From Colwellia piezophila ATCC BAA-637 (lineage in GTDB: Bacteria; Pseudomonadota; Gammaproteobacteria; Enterobacterales; Alteromonadaceae): a stretch of 64,000 nt of DNA. The first letter of the stretch is position 1, and each line of letters begins with the position of its first letter. The translations under genes and the position numbers were made by a program. The notes beneath the pieces were generated by a model, which was not told the DNA's origin, searched no databases, and worked only from the letters and a program-made list of their open reading frames with translations. Positions 10,730-20,207 of the stretch are shown here, one piece after another. Location of the stretch: assembly GCF_000378625.1 (NCBI RefSeq), contig NZ_KB905165.1, forward strand, positions 62,001 to 126,000. The letters are read 5' to 3'.

Positions 10730-11283
10730 CTGAGGGATCCCCACAAATATTAATGTAAGCAATGACCAGTTATTGTTCCGCATTACTGAGTATACAAGCG
10801 AGACGCGTAAACCCATCCATGGGGCTTACACAAGCATCCATGCTTGTGATACTCACTTTTATTACTTCAGCAACGCATTACCTACCAACGTTCAGGGATT
10901 GCCAATAACCTAAAATTGCTTGCATGGCTGAGTGAGAACCAGAAGACAAAAGCACCAAATCTGCGTGATAAAACCCTGAAATGATTGAAAGTGCGCAGGT
11001 GTTTTCATCAGGACGCTGCAAGGATGCAGCTTATAAGACAATGCAGGACGCATATTGTCCTGATGATGAAAAAGCGGCGTGTACACGGACGTACATCAAC
11101 GCGGCTCCTTGAAGCACTTGATTGAATGCAATATTAGGTTTTATTCGTAGCGCCGGGAGAGTCCAGAGAGGGCTCGGCGATAGCCCTCTTTGGGTGTTGT
11201 CGCCACCGCGACGCTGAAGAAACAAAAAACAGAAGCTAAAATTATAAGCACGTACTTTGTAAAAAATTGTGGGGATTCGTCAG
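10730..11283. mobile_element. IS10-type MITE (non-coding, 554 bp)
   Basis: The ends are imperfect inverted repeats: CTGAGGGATCCCCACAA on the left and CTGACGAATCCCCACAA on the right (as its complement). They are flanked by a 9-bp direct repeat AGTTAAAGG at 10721-10729 and 11284-11292. IS10 and relatives in the IS4 family have ends starting CTGATGAATCCCC and make 9-bp target duplications, so both traits agree. No transposase frame is present inside. An inner hairpin GACAATGCAGGA...TATTGTC lies near 11040. It sits inside the duplicated sixA tail. Confidence 0.8.
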
Positions 11284-11371
11284 AGTTAAAGGGCTTAGTG
11301 TCACCACTGGACTTATGCTAGTAGGGAACAGGTAATAGAGCATTGCTAGTTACCCATTTTTAGCTTAGGTA

Positions 11372-12058
11372 TCAGTCACGATTAAATTTATCTTTAAGTT
11401 CAATTAACGCCAATATAGCGCCATTACCGCCCCATTCTAGCGGCGCTTGATGAAAAGCCATCACGTCAGGGTGCTGTACCAACCAATGTGGCACTTTATT
11501 TTTTAAAATATGTGAGCCAATGCCATGCACCACGCAGATACATTGTGCATGTTCTTTTTGACAAGCAAAGAGTAGGGCAGCCAGTTCTTTTTTCGCTTGG
11601 TGTTGATCTAAACCGTGCAAATCAAGAATTAAATCAGGTTGATAATGACCACGGCGCAGGTTTTTAACTTCAAAGCTATCGACCCCCTCACGGACATATT
11701 TCATTGGCCCTTGTTTATTTAAGTCGGGTTCAAATTCATCAGAGAAATGAAATTGCGCAATCGCTTGATTAGCCTTGTAATCCCCTTGGTCATTTTTTAG
11801 GGAAGTGTTAGACTTAGCGCCACTTTTTGTTAACCGAACCTTGTCGTTGATTAACGGTTTTACTTGCCCGATAGCATCGGAAAAAAGTTTTTTGTTATTT
11901 GGCACTTCCTTAACCTGAGCAACCGAATTATTTAACGATTTTCCTGTTGTTTTTTGTTGATTATCGCTTTGCTCATTATTCAGAGCAAGCAGTTTACTCG
12001 TAGCGCGCAGCTTTGCTTTGAGAGCAGAAAGTTCAGATTTTAAGGCTTTTTTTTTCAT
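11372..12058 (-). CDS. smrB: Smr-domain endonuclease, SmrB-like
   Basis: 228 residues from the ATG at 12058 ([10 protein letters not shown]); an upstream in-frame ATG gives an unlikely hydrophobic leader. The C-terminal Smr domain has the LDLHGL motif and the nucleic-acid-binding loop [11 protein letters not shown], ending [14 protein letters not shown]. SmrB cleaves mRNA between collided ribosomes in E. coli. The N-terminal region is about 45 residues longer than E. coli SmrB and is Lys/Asn rich. It diverges from prmB, the usual neighbour. Confidence 0.88.
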   Translation of the reverse strand: MKKKALKSELSALKAKLRATSKLLALNNEQSDNQQKTTGKSLNNSVAQVKEVPNNKKLFSDAIGQVKPLINDKVRLTKSGAKSNTSLKNDQGDYKANQAIAQFHFSDEFEPDLNKQGPMKYVREGVDSFEVKNLRRGHYQPDLILDLHGLDQHQAKKELAALLFACQKEHAQCICVVHGIGSHILKNKVPHWLVQHPDVMAFHQAPLEWGGNGAILALIELKDKFNRD

Positions 12059-12282
12059 AGGCGAAGTGTAAAACATTTTGACGACAATACATATCAATTA
12101 ATCTTAAGCTGATATGGTGTTAACTTCGGTGCGGCTAGCAACAGTGCGGTTAACAATACGCACAAACAAAACAGTACGGCAGCAACTGACAGCGCCAAAA
12201 ACAATACCCAATGATGTAAATAATGCACCATATAGAATGCCGATAAGAAACTTCGGCTTGAATAACAGATGAGGAAATAAAT

Positions 12283-13227
12283 GTGAGCGGTAGCAATTTC
12301 AACGATATCACCGAGCAACTACACACTATTGCAGATTACTGCCGTTACGGGGCTAGTGCGTTTAATCAAGCTGAACTTTTTTATGGCCATGGCAATGATA
12401 ATGCCTTAAGTGAAGCACATACTTTAGTTATGTTTGCGTTGTCTTTACCAGAAGAGATGAGTGAACAGGTGATGAATTGCCGCCTACTCACCCATGAGAA
12501 AGAAAATATCCTTGAACTCTTTACCCAACGTATTGAAACTCAGCGACCTGTTGCTTATATCACCAACCTTGCTTATTTTGCCCAATTGCCATTTTATGTA
12601 GATGAGCGGGTCTTAGTACCCCGTTCACCCATTGGTGAGTTGATTGAAAATCACTTTGCACCTTATTTTAGTGAAGAAAAACCACCACAAAGAATATTAG
12701 ATTTGTGTACCGGCAGCGGTTGTATTGCCATTGCTTGTGCTAGTTATTTCCATGAAGCTGAAATTGATGCGGTAGATTTATCCATTGATGCGCTAGACGT
12801 TGCCCACATTAATATAGAAAATCATGGTTTAAGTGCACAAGTTATTCCAATTCAATCTGATGTTTTTTCTGGGGTTAGCGGACAAAAATATGATTTAATC
12901 GTCACTAACCCACCATATGTTGATCAAGAAGATATTGATAGCTTGCCTGCAGAATTTACCCATGAACCCGAAATGGGCCTTGGCTGTGGCGAAGACGGAT
13001 TAGATATTGTCCGAGTTATATTGGCTGAGTCTGCAATACACCTTAATGAAGACGGCGTACTTATTTGCGAAGTAGGTAATTCACAATACCATGTTGAAGC
13101 CCTATATCCACAAGTAGACTTTACTTGGTTAAGCTTTGAGCGCGGTGGGCATGGCGTATTTATGTTAAGCAAAGCACAGTTAGAGCAGCATAAACAAACG
13201 TTTTTAGCGGCAGTGAAAACAGCCTAA
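12283..13227 (+). CDS. prmB: 50S ribosomal protein L3 N5-glutamine methyltransferase PrmB
   Basis: A 314-residue class I methyltransferase with a GTG start preceded by GAGGAAA. The SAM-binding motif is LDLCTGSGCIAIA and the glutamine-binding motif NPPY is in IVTNPPYVD. The N-terminal helical domain (RRLLTHEKENILELFTQRIE-like) separates PrmB from the shorter PrmC. It methylates a glutamine of ribosomal protein L3. aroC follows 91 bp downstream, as in E. coli and relatives. Confidence 0.94.
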   Translation: MSGSNFNDITEQLHTIADYCRYGASAFNQAELFYGHGNDNALSEAHTLVMFALSLPEEMSEQVMNCRLLTHEKENILELFTQRIETQRPVAYITNLAYFAQLPFYVDERVLVPRSPIGELIENHFAPYFSEEKPPQRILDLCTGSGCIAIACASYFHEAEIDAVDLSIDALDVAHINIENHGLSAQVIPIQSDVFSGVSGQKYDLIVTNPPYVDQEDIDSLPAEFTHEPEMGLGCGEDGLDIVRVILAESAIHLNEDGVLICEVGNSQYHVEALYPQVDFTWLSFERGGHGVFMLSKAQLEQHKQTFLAAVKTA

Positions 13228-13318
13228 ACGAAAAGATAAAAGAATCTAAGTCGGCTAACAGTACAACAACTCAGTGTAGTGCTAGCGTTAAAACCAAATT
13301 AATAGGCGGTAATGTTAA

Positions 13319-14440
13319 ATGTCAGGTAATACTTTCGGAAAATTATTCACAGTCACCTCCTTTGGTGAAAGTCATGGTCTAGGTATCGGTGCTATTATCG
13401 ATGGTTGCCCACCAGGCCTTGCGTTATCAGAAGCCGATTTACAAATTGATTTAGATAGACGACGTCCAGGTACCTCTCGTTATACCACTGCGCGTAGAGA
13501 AGCCGATAAAGTAAAAATTCTTTCAGGCGTATTTGAAGGTAAAACCACAGGCACGCCAATTGGTTTGATGATTGAAAACACCGACCAACGCTCTAAAGAT
13601 TACGGCAATATTGCCCAAAGCTTCCGCCCAGGTCATGCCGATTATACGTATTGGCAAAAATACGGACTACGTGATTACCGTGGTGGTGGTCGCTCTTCTG
13701 CTCGTGAAACGGCAATGCGCGTTGCCGCTGGTGCGGTAGCAAAGAAATATTTAGCAGAGAAGTTTGGTATGACCATCCAAGCGTGTGTTACCCAAATTGG
13801 CGATATTGTTGCTGGTGGTCCTAACGGCGCGCCGTTTGATGTTAATTCAGTTGATTGGCAAAGCGTGGAAGAAAACCCATTCTTCTTCCCTGATAATACT
13901 AAACTAGAACAACTTGATGAACACCTTCGAGCAATCATTAAAGCGAAAGACTCGATTGGCGCTAAAGTGACTGTTGTGGCCACCAATGTACCTGTCGGCT
14001 TAGGCGAGCCCATTTTTGATCGCTTAGATGCTGATATTGCCCATGGTTTAATGAGCATTAACGCGGTAAAAGGTGTGGAAGTAGGCGATGGCTTTGCGGT
14101 GGTCAATCAAAAAGGCTCAGAGCACAGAGATGAACTAACCCCAGAAGGTTTTTCAAGCAATCATTCGGGCGGAATTTTAGGGGGCATATCATCAGGGCAA
14201 CAAATTATTGCCCATTTAGCCCTTAAACCGACCTCAAGTATTGGCGTAAGTGGTAAAACGGTTGATTTAACCGGTAAGGCGACAGATATCATCACTAAAG
14301 GTCGTCACGATCCTTGTGTCGGTATTCGCGCAGTACCGATTGCTGAAGCGATGTTAGCCTTAACCTTGATGGATCATTTCCTGCGTCATCGTGGCCAAAA
14401 TGCTGACGTACAATGTAGCACTCCAGATATCGAAGCATAA
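13319..14440 (+). CDS. aroC: Chorismate synthase AroC
   Basis: A 373-residue enzyme that converts EPSP to chorismate, the last common step of aromatic amino acid synthesis, using reduced FMN. The signatures GESHG (13-17), [19 protein letters not shown] and [12 protein letters not shown] are intact. Length is slightly above the usual 350-365 because of a longer C-terminal tail. Probably co-transcribed with prmB. Confidence 0.97.
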   Translation: MSGNTFGKLFTVTSFGESHGLGIGAIIDGCPPGLALSEADLQIDLDRRRPGTSRYTTARREADKVKILSGVFEGKTTGTPIGLMIENTDQRSKDYGNIAQSFRPGHADYTYWQKYGLRDYRGGGRSSARETAMRVAAGAVAKKYLAEKFGMTIQACVTQIGDIVAGGPNGAPFDVNSVDWQSVEENPFFFPDNTKLEQLDEHLRAIIKAKDSIGAKVTVVATNVPVGLGEPIFDRLDADIAHGLMSINAVKGVEVGDGFAVVNQKGSEHRDELTPEGFSSNHSGGILGGISSGQQIIAHLALKPTSSIGVSGKTVDLTGKATDIITKGRHDPCVGIRAVPIAEAMLALTLMDHFLRHRGQNADVQCSTPDIEA

Positions 14441-14506
14441 AGCGTCTTTGGTTCTACCTGTAAAGACTTACCTTTACAGGGCCAACCTTTACAGAGTTAT
14501 ACCCGT

Positions 14507-14550
14507 ACAGCGTTAGCCATTTTTTAGGGCTAACGCTGTACGCATTTTTA
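14507..14550 (+). terminator. Rho-independent terminator after aroC
   Basis: A 12-bp perfect stem ACAGCGTTAGCC / GGCTAACGCTGT with a 9-base loop is followed by ACGCATTTTTA. Next to it (14550-14572) is a second perfect palindrome AAGGTCATTAATTTAATGACCTT-type sequence, arms AAGGTCATTAA and TTAATGACCTT. Confidence 0.8.
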
Positions 14551-14576
14551 AGGTCATTAATTTAATGACCTTGGTA

Positions 14577-14859
14577 TATACCCGTCACCATTGAAGATGC
14601 TTGTTTCAGAGCTGTTGAGCGATTTCAATTCAAGGCGCAGTGATGAAGGAATGGTTATTCCGGAGAATGTGCTCAGCGTCATTCTAAGTCACTGCAACGA
14701 AGAAGTGATATTGCTCAAACGCTTCTATGATGGGTTTAAAATGACTTTATGCTGCGGTAAATAATCAAAACATAGAGTGACTATGTTGGAATTATTCTCC
14801 TTGCCTAAAGGCATTTTAATTCCCACTGAAATCGAGCACTTTGGATGGTAACGGGTATA
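14577..14859. mobile_element. MITE-like inverted-repeat element (about 283 bp)
   Basis: The left end TATACCCGTCACCATTGAAG and the complement of the right end TATACCCGTTACCATCCAAA form terminal inverted repeats with only a few mismatches. The interior has no open frame of note and contains an internal partial symmetry around CACTGCAACGAAG. The stretch from the aroC terminator to the MFS start (14551-14908) holds nothing else that I recognise. Transposition family not assigned; no certain target duplication seen. Confidence 0.7.
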
Positions 14860-14908
14860 ACCCCGTCACTATTTTTATTTATAATCACTCATCATAAGGC
14901 TCTTTCCT

Positions 14909-16060
14909 TTGGCAATTATTAATCGGGTGTTTATACGATTATCATCAAATTATTTTTTCTATTTTGCCCTACTTGGGTTAATCTCACCGTTTTTAGCGTT
15001 ATATCTCGACGGCAAAGGTTTTAATTCTCGCCAAGTCGGTGAAATTCTTGCCATTATTACCGCAACTAAAATTGTTGCGCCAAGTTTATGGGCAATACTG
15101 GCAGATAAAACCGGTAAGCCCTTACTTATTATTCGCTTAGGTGCTTTATTAGCGCTGCTGAGTTTCAGTGTGCTTTTTTGGCTTAATGATTATTGGCCCA
15201 TTACTTTTTCTTTAGCCTTGTTTACTTTATTTTGGACGGCCATTTTACCGCAGTTAGAAGTACACACGCTGACATCGGTACGCCACAGTAATAAAATATA
15301 TGCCCGCATACGCTTATGGGGCAGCCTAGGTTTTATTGCTTTAGCGGTTATTGCTGGCGAGGTGATGGAGGCGTTTGGTTATCAAACCTTTACCCATATT
15401 GGCGTCATTATTTTACTAGGCTTACTTGCCACTACCATGATGTTAACGCCGAGTGGAAAGGCACGTTTAACTAAGAATAAAACTGAGCAAGAAGCCATAT
15501 TACCAAGGTTACTTGATGGACGTTTTATCAGCTTTTTCATCGCGGGTTTATTACTGCAAGTAAGTTTTGCCCCTTATTATGGTTTCTTCGCTTTATTCCT
15601 CAGGGACCTACATTACTCAGGGTTAGCGATTGGTTTGTTTATTTCTTTGGGCGTAGTCGCTGAAGTTGTTGCCTTTATTTACATGGGAACGTTATTTAAA
15701 CGCTTTTCTTTAAGCAGCTTATTGGTTTTTAGTTTAGCGATAACGGGTTTACGCTGGTTGTTAATACCCGAGGTAGCCGACTCTGTATTGTGGCTTTGTC
15801 TCATTCAATTAAGTCACGCTGCCAGCTTTGCTATTTATCACAGCGCTAGTATGCAATTTATCTCTTCGCACTTTACCAAAACACAACAAAGTCGAGGGCA
15901 GGGCATGTACTTGGGCGGTGTTTATGGCATTGGTGGCGCAATTGGTGCTTATGTTACCGGCATATTATGGTTAGATGGCTTAGGCGCTAGTGATACGTTT
16001 ATGATGGCAGGGTTGAGTGCTTTACTTGGCGCTATCATAATGATTTTTAGCAAAAAATAG
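14909..16060 (+). CDS. MFS transporter, HcaT-like family
   Basis: A 383-residue membrane protein with about 12 predicted transmembrane helices and a cytoplasmic loop near the middle (SGKARLTKNKTEQE). It resembles the HcaT / MFS_1_like group, which includes 3-phenylpropionate and nucleoside permeases, especially at LISPFLALYLDGKGFNSRQV and FLRDLHYSGLAIGL. The start is TTG with TAAGG eight bases upstream. The substrate cannot be told from sequence. Confidence 0.82.
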   Translation: MAIINRVFIRLSSNYFFYFALLGLISPFLALYLDGKGFNSRQVGEILAIITATKIVAPSLWAILADKTGKPLLIIRLGALLALLSFSVLFWLNDYWPITFSLALFTLFWTAILPQLEVHTLTSVRHSNKIYARIRLWGSLGFIALAVIAGEVMEAFGYQTFTHIGVIILLGLLATTMMLTPSGKARLTKNKTEQEAILPRLLDGRFISFFIAGLLLQVSFAPYYGFFALFLRDLHYSGLAIGLFISLGVVAEVVAFIYMGTLFKRFSLSSLLVFSLAITGLRWLLIPEVADSVLWLCLIQLSHAASFAIYHSASMQFISSHFTKTQQSRGQGMYLGGVYGIGGAIGAYVTGILWLDGLGASDTFMMAGLSALLGAIIMIFSKK

Positions 16061-16139
16061 TCGGGCTATAGGTCTTAAATTTAATTTTTACGGTATAGTA
16101 TTGGTCTCAATAAAAAATTCGAAGTAAAAAGGTAATCAC

Positions 16140-16547
16140 ATGAAAACTATATTTGTAGTTAAAATTGCCCCTATGGTGCTACTGGCGTTGGCATTAATAG
16201 CCTCTGCACAAGTATCGGCTGAAGATATTAGCCAAGCACAATTACAACAAGTTATGCAAAGCAACAAGCAAGTCATATTACTTGATGTTAGGACCGTTGA
16301 AGAGTTTACCGATGGCCATATTCCTAATGCAGTAAACATCCCTCATAAGGAACTTGAATCACGCTTAGCTGAATTGTCTGGGGCAAAGAACACTCAGATA
16401 GTGTTGTATTGTCGCTCAGGCAGACGGGTTGAAATAGCTACCAAGCTGTTAAAACAACATGGCTTTAATCAGCTCGATCATTTAACCGGCGATTTTAATG
16501 CTTGGAGCAGTAATAACTTACCGATAACTCAAAGCAAGCCAAAGTAA
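16140..16547 (+). CDS. Periplasmic rhodanese-like protein
   Basis: 135 residues: a signal peptide (about 1-27, ending SAQVSA|ED) and one rhodanese domain. The active-site loop is CRSGRR with Cys at residue 91, and DVRTVEEFTDGHIPNAVNIP is the family signature. PspE-like proteins transfer sulfane sulfur in the periplasm. A strong AAAGG site precedes the ATG. Confidence 0.92.
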   Translation: MKTIFVVKIAPMVLLALALIASAQVSAEDISQAQLQQVMQSNKQVILLDVRTVEEFTDGHIPNAVNIPHKELESRLAELSGAKNTQIVLYCRSGRRVEIATKLLKQHGFNQLDHLTGDFNAWSSNNLPITQSKPK

Positions 16548-16577
16548 GTTACAGTATTGCAGCCTCGCCTAGCTAGT

Positions 16578-17123
16578 CTATGTCGTTATTAAAATATTTA
16601 TTGCCATCAATATCAAGATGGTACCACCAAATAGTTCAGCTTTACTTTCTAGCCAGGTACCGCCTTTAGCGCCGACCAAAACCCCTAACCAGCTAAAGCA
16701 AAAAGTCGTTACACTGATAATAAAGCAAGCGAGGAAAGGGTTTACGGGTAATAGCGTTAAACTAAAACCAGCAGCCATCGCATCTATGCTAGTAGCAATC
16801 GCTAGAATTAAGAGCACGCGATGGGTAATTTTGCTGATATCTTCTTCTATGCCTTCTGAAAAAGATTCGTAAATCATTTTTGCACCGATAAGGAAAAGCA
16901 ATAAAAAGGCTACCCAAGGTGTATACGAGTCGACCCAGCTTAATAACCCTTTACCGCCAAGGTAACCCATAATCGGCATCACGCCCTGAAATAGACCAAA
17001 ATATAAGGCAACTATTATGCCTAACGGGGCTATTTTGCTGTGTTGCTTACTTGCGCCTAACCCTATGGATACCGCAAAAGCATCCATACTTAATGCGATT
17101 GCTAAAATAAATACTTCAATCAT
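16578..17123 (-). CDS. mntP: Manganese efflux pump MntP
   Basis: A 181-residue protein with six transmembrane helices and the two family repeats: [16 protein letters not shown] near the N-terminus and [16 protein letters not shown] in the second half. The paired Asp residues in these repeats are the export-site residues. It exports Mn(II) across the inner membrane. I looked for a yybP-ykoY manganese riboswitch upstream (17124-17280) and did not find its conserved core. Confidence 0.94.
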   Translation of the reverse strand: MIEVFILAIALSMDAFAVSIGLGASKQHSKIAPLGIIVALYFGLFQGVMPIMGYLGGKGLLSWVDSYTPWVAFLLLFLIGAKMIYESFSEGIEEDISKITHRVLLILAIATSIDAMAAGFSLTLLPVNPFLACFIISVTTFCFSWLGVLVGAKGGTWLESKAELFGGTILILMAINILITT

Positions 17124-17277
17124 GAAAAAAACCTTAAATAAAAATCACTTAAATACACTGGGATAAATGACAGCTTTACCGTATTGGCAACACCATCGAC
17201 TACTTAACTTTTGACAATAAACACTCAACAAAAAACTTACCATTTTTAAAAGAGGCTTTTTTAATAACGCCTCATGA

Positions 17278-17778
17278 TTAAAGCCATTCTTTTCTAGCAC
17301 GTTGCTGCCAATGCTCTCGCCCTAACCAATAACCTAATTCAGCACTACGGCTATATTCAAAGTTACCCAAGGTGGCTGAAATACAGCCAACAAAAGTGCC
17401 ATTTAGGGGCTGTTGATTTTTCGAGGCAACCGGAAGGGCTATGGCTAATTTTCAACTTAACATCGTTGAAAATCGTTTAAGTAACGCTACATGGATGTAG
17501 CTTATAAGACAATGCAGGAGGCACATTGTCCTGAATGACTACATTTCACTCTATTCGTATTGTTACCTTAAAAATTATCCCATAGCTGAGACTAATTTTA
17601 AAGATCAAAAGCCCCTAGCTTAATCGATTTAATATGTTCCGATTGACTGCCAATATTGATCCGCCAGTTGGCATCTTCAGTGCTGTAAGGCTGCTTTATG
17701 GCGCCAGTAATGTGGATCATTTAGATAGGAGATTAATAAATCTGCCTCAGCTAAGGTAAAGGGCCGTAGCTTAATCAT
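17278..17778 (-). pseudogene. GNAT acetyltransferase pseudogene, split by a mobile element
   Basis: The 5' part from the ATG at 17778 reads MIKLRPFTLAEADLLISYLN, then shifts frame near 17700 and continues as TGAIKQPYSTEDANWRINIG. At 17616 it is interrupted by the 212-bp element. After the element the same protein resumes as GTFVGCISATLGNFEYSRSA and ELGYWLGREHWQQ. Together these are RimJ/RimL-type GNAT sequence. Inactivated by at least one frameshift and the insertion. Confidence 0.8.
17405..17616. mobile_element. Small inverted-repeat element inside the GNAT pseudogene (212 bp)
   Basis: Ends AGGGGCTGTTGATTTTT (left) and AGGGGCTTTTGATCTTT (complement of right) are inverted repeats. The interior has no gene. 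Bases 17493-17534 match 11022-11063 in the IS10-type MITE at 39 of 42 positions, including the hairpin GACAATGCAGGA...CATTGTC. It interrupts coding sequence, which supports mobility. Confidence 0.7.
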
Positions 17779-17852
17779 TTTGGTTCTTACTGGTTTTAAT
17801 GTAAAAGTGGGGTTTATAATTACCTAGCTAGCATTACTTTGGCGCCAAGGAT

Positions 17853-18362
17853 CTAAGGAGCTAGGTATTGATAAAGGTTGTTTTGACAATTATAGAGTTC
17901 AACCATACCTGTTTGGCTAAAACCTGCTTTTTGCAGTAAACGCTTAGAGTTAACGTTTTCTGGCATGGTGATAGCGATTACTTTCGCTAAAGAATGTTTC
18001 GACATTTAACGCTTAGTAATAAATTAACGGCTTCTAATGCATAGCATTGTCCGCAATATTGAGCTAAAAATGCGAAGCCTAAATCGGGGAGGGTGAACTC
18101 ATCACGTTTTAGTAAACCGCAAATACCTATAGCAGATTTTGTCGGTTTTAATTCAACTAAATAGAGCCCGAAAGCATGTTTTTCGTAGCTTGCCATTGGC
18201 CAATCGAGTAAATATTGCTTGGCTTGGCTTGGGTATTGTTTCTGACATTTTTATCGGCAATGTAACGGATAAAACTTCTTCGTTAAGCAGTTGTACAATA
18301 AACGCTGCATCAGCAAAATTAAGCCGGCGGAGAGTTAATCGTTCAGTTTCACAAACTATCAT
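17853..18362 (-). pseudogene. Second GNAT acetyltransferase pseudogene
   Basis: The start MIVCETERLTLRRLNFADAA is a typical RimJ/RimL-type N-terminus. The frame shifts near 18240, continues as MASYEKHAFGLYLVELKPTK with the acetyl-CoA region QYCGQCYALEAV, then shifts again near 18000 to AKVIAITMPENVNSKRLLQK and ends YLAP at 17853. A full-length GNAT can be read only across three frames. It lies head-to-tail with the other GNAT pseudogene, perhaps an old tandem pair. Confidence 0.8.
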
Positions 18363-18445
18363 TTCTCAATCCTAAAAGTTTAATCTGACATAGTGAACAC
18401 TAACCTGGTTTGCTATTACGACATGGGGTTTTCAGCCGTAGCTTT

Positions 18446-18706
18446 TTATGTTTTCTTAATCAGTTTTCTTAAAATATAAGCAAGCAGGAAGTAACCACAA
18501 AATTGCCCTAACAGAAAAAGAATCATCTTAGGGGTGAAGTATGTTTCTTCACTGAAAAAACTTAACAGCAACATGGCCGGGGCTACTAATAACTCATAGC
18601 CGGGCAAACTAGTGTCTATCATGTGGTAATTAAATAAAAAGGCCGCAAACCCAATGAGCATACCGATAACACCGCAAACGGTGGAAAACTTATAATCCGA
18701 AACCAT
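18446..18706 (-). CDS. Small membrane protein, unknown function
   Basis: 86 residues from the ATG at 18706 (MVSDYKFSTV), with three hydrophobic segments and a basic C-terminus (RKLIKKT). I do not recognise the family. It may belong to the eroded distal part of the integron or to the flanking chromosome; no clear attC borders it. Confidence 0.6.
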   Translation of the reverse strand: MVSDYKFSTVCGVIGMLIGFAAFLFNYHMIDTSLPGYELLVAPAMLLLSFFSEETYFTPKMILFLLGQFCGYFLLAYILRKLIKKT

Positions 18707-18720
18707 GACGACCTTCAGGC

Positions 18721-18927
18721 TTAGTGATACCAAACACTAACCACTATGGTTGATGGCTGAAAAGAACCGCCACTTTGAGATTGGCTGATGTTCTCTATTT
18801 TGATATTAGGTTGTGTGGCTAACCAAAGATTAATTTCTCCCTCTAAACCGTGATCGGTTGCGGTATCAGATTTAGGGAGAAAACCAATTTTGGGGCGTAA
18901 AATTTTGGTGAATATTTTAACTTCCAT
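18721..18927 (-). CDS. Small soluble protein, unknown function
   Basis: 68 residues starting MEVKIFTKILRPKIGFLPKS, with no membrane segment or known motif. It ends 14 bp before the start of the next leftward gene, so the two may be co-transcribed. A GGAACATC stretch precedes the ATG. Confidence 0.55.
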   Translation of the reverse strand: MEVKIFTKILRPKIGFLPKSDTATDHGLEGEINLWLATQPNIKIENISQSQSGGSFQPSTIVVSVWYH

Positions 18928-19025
18928 GATGTTCCTTAATGTAATGGGCTAATTGTGTTGTAGGGTTATACACTGACAACGTCAAACTGAACAGAGTGTT
19001 AGTTGTTTCGATTAATTGTGACGCT

Positions 19026-19382
19026 TTAAAGCTGATCTTCAAGTTTATTTTTCTTAGCGGGTATAAATGCCACAGTAAAAAATAATAGCGTGGTAATTAA
19101 CATTGATAAAGCAGTTTGTTCCGCAGGTATTAGGCCAACCTCAAGCAGCGCACTTTCAATTAGAGCAATAACAATACCAAAACATATAAGAAAAATTGGT
19201 TTTGAAATACCAACTCCACCAACTTTTTTACCGATAAAGTAACCTATAACGGGCAAGATATCGATAAAGGCTGAAAAAACAACCGCGAATAGGGTTTGAA
19301 ATAAAGTAAAATCACCGTGGCTTAAGGCGGTGAGCAGGATAAATAAGTGAATGACCTCATAACCTAAAAATAGAAATAGCAT
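19026..19382 (-). CDS. Multi-pass membrane protein, unknown function
   Basis: 118 residues, about four hydrophobic helices with a short GKKVGGVGISK loop and a charged tail PAKKNKLEDQL. No family recognised. No clear attC at either side; 19385-19550 contains only short repeats such as ACATTAATGCATAA. Confidence 0.6.
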   Translation of the reverse strand: MLFLFLGYEVIHLFILLTALSHGDFTLFQTLFAVVFSAFIDILPVIGYFIGKKVGGVGISKPIFLICFGIVIALIESALLEVGLIPAEQTALSMLITTLLFFTVAFIPAKKNKLEDQL

Positions 19383-19552
19383 AAAATTCCTTTGATACCG
19401 TTAAATCCCTAATACATAGGGTCATTAAACCATAGGTACATTAATGCATAAGAACATTAATGCATAAAAACATTAATAAATTCAGTACCGAGCAGACAGA
19501 GAAATTAGTGAGATAGACAGTGTTGGCGGTTATTGTTAGTTCACTTTAAGCC

Positions 19553-20104
19553 TTATTCGACGGTAAATGACCGTAGTTTAGCTAGGTACTTGTTGTAGCC
19601 AACCTGATTAAAATTATCGGAATAATAATTCATAAAGCCATGTAAATATTCAACTTGTGATGTAAAAACATTGGGTTTTTTAGCAAGTGTGTTGTTTAAT
19701 GCCCAAACATCGAAATGTGACTCAGTTTTAGGGAACACTAAATGTATTTCAAAACATGGCTCTATTTTGCTAAAATTTCTAATTTGTGAACCATAAAAGC
19801 AGAAGGCTTGTTTAATATTATTATTCTCATTGTTTACAGAGAGCCGCCAAATTGCAGCAGCACCGACACTAAAGCCAATCAAGGTAACTTTACTGTCAAG
19901 AGATGCTAATACCTTTCCTATTGCTGTAACGTAACTATCAAGCCCGACAGTACTAGTGAAACATGCATATGCCTCTGCTTCAGTGTCAAAGTCCATGTAC
20001 TCACCCTGATAGGGGTCAACAATAGTCGTAGCTGCTAGCTCATCTTTCAGTTTCAACAAAGCAGGGGTCAGACCAAAAATATCTGAAATTAGAATGATAC
20101 TCAT
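19553..20104 (-). CDS. Alpha/beta hydrolase, dienelactone-hydrolase-like
   Basis: 183 residues with the nucleophile elbow GFSVGA (Ser near residue 81) and a C-terminal HGF that may hold the catalytic His. The N-terminal beta strand SIILISDIFGL and the acidic DPYQGEYMDF segment are as in dienelactone hydrolases, although this one is shorter than the usual 230. Probably the gene of a distal, eroded cassette. Confidence 0.7.
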   Translation of the reverse strand: MSIILISDIFGLTPALLKLKDELAATTIVDPYQGEYMDFDTEAEAYACFTSTVGLDSYVTAIGKVLASLDSKVTLIGFSVGAAAIWRLSVNNENNNIKQAFCFYGSQIRNFSKIEPCFEIHLVFPKTESHFDVWALNNTLAKKPNVFTSQVEYLHGFMNYYSDNFNQVGYNKYLAKLRSFTVE

Positions 20105-20120
20105 AAACCTAGATTACCTG

Positions 20121-20206
20121 CTAAAGCCGACATTAACGGGCTAAATTAGAACTGTTCACTATGGAGATAGTAGTGGGTTATGGTTAATGCATAACCCGTT
20201 TGTTAT
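20121..20206 (-). repeat. Degenerate attC
   Basis: AAAGCCGACATTAACGGGC on the left and ACCCGTTTGTTAT on the right keep the layout of an attC, but the inner arms are lost. It follows the STAS-like gene. Confidence 0.4.
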
Positions 20207-20207
20207 A

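Noticed and set aside
11031-11225. 64-codon frame inside the IS10-type MITE
   Set aside because: No transposase similarity or ribosome site; lies in a structured non-coding element.
12094-12318. 74-codon minus-strand frame overlapping the prmB start
   Set aside because: Overlaps the well-supported prmB start and its ribosome site; composition is that of a shadow frame.
13675-14106. 143-codon frame antisense to aroC
   Set aside because: Shadow of the strongly conserved aroC coding sequence.
17124-17280. yybP-ykoY manganese riboswitch upstream of mntP
   Set aside because: The conserved GGGGAGUA and related core elements are absent.
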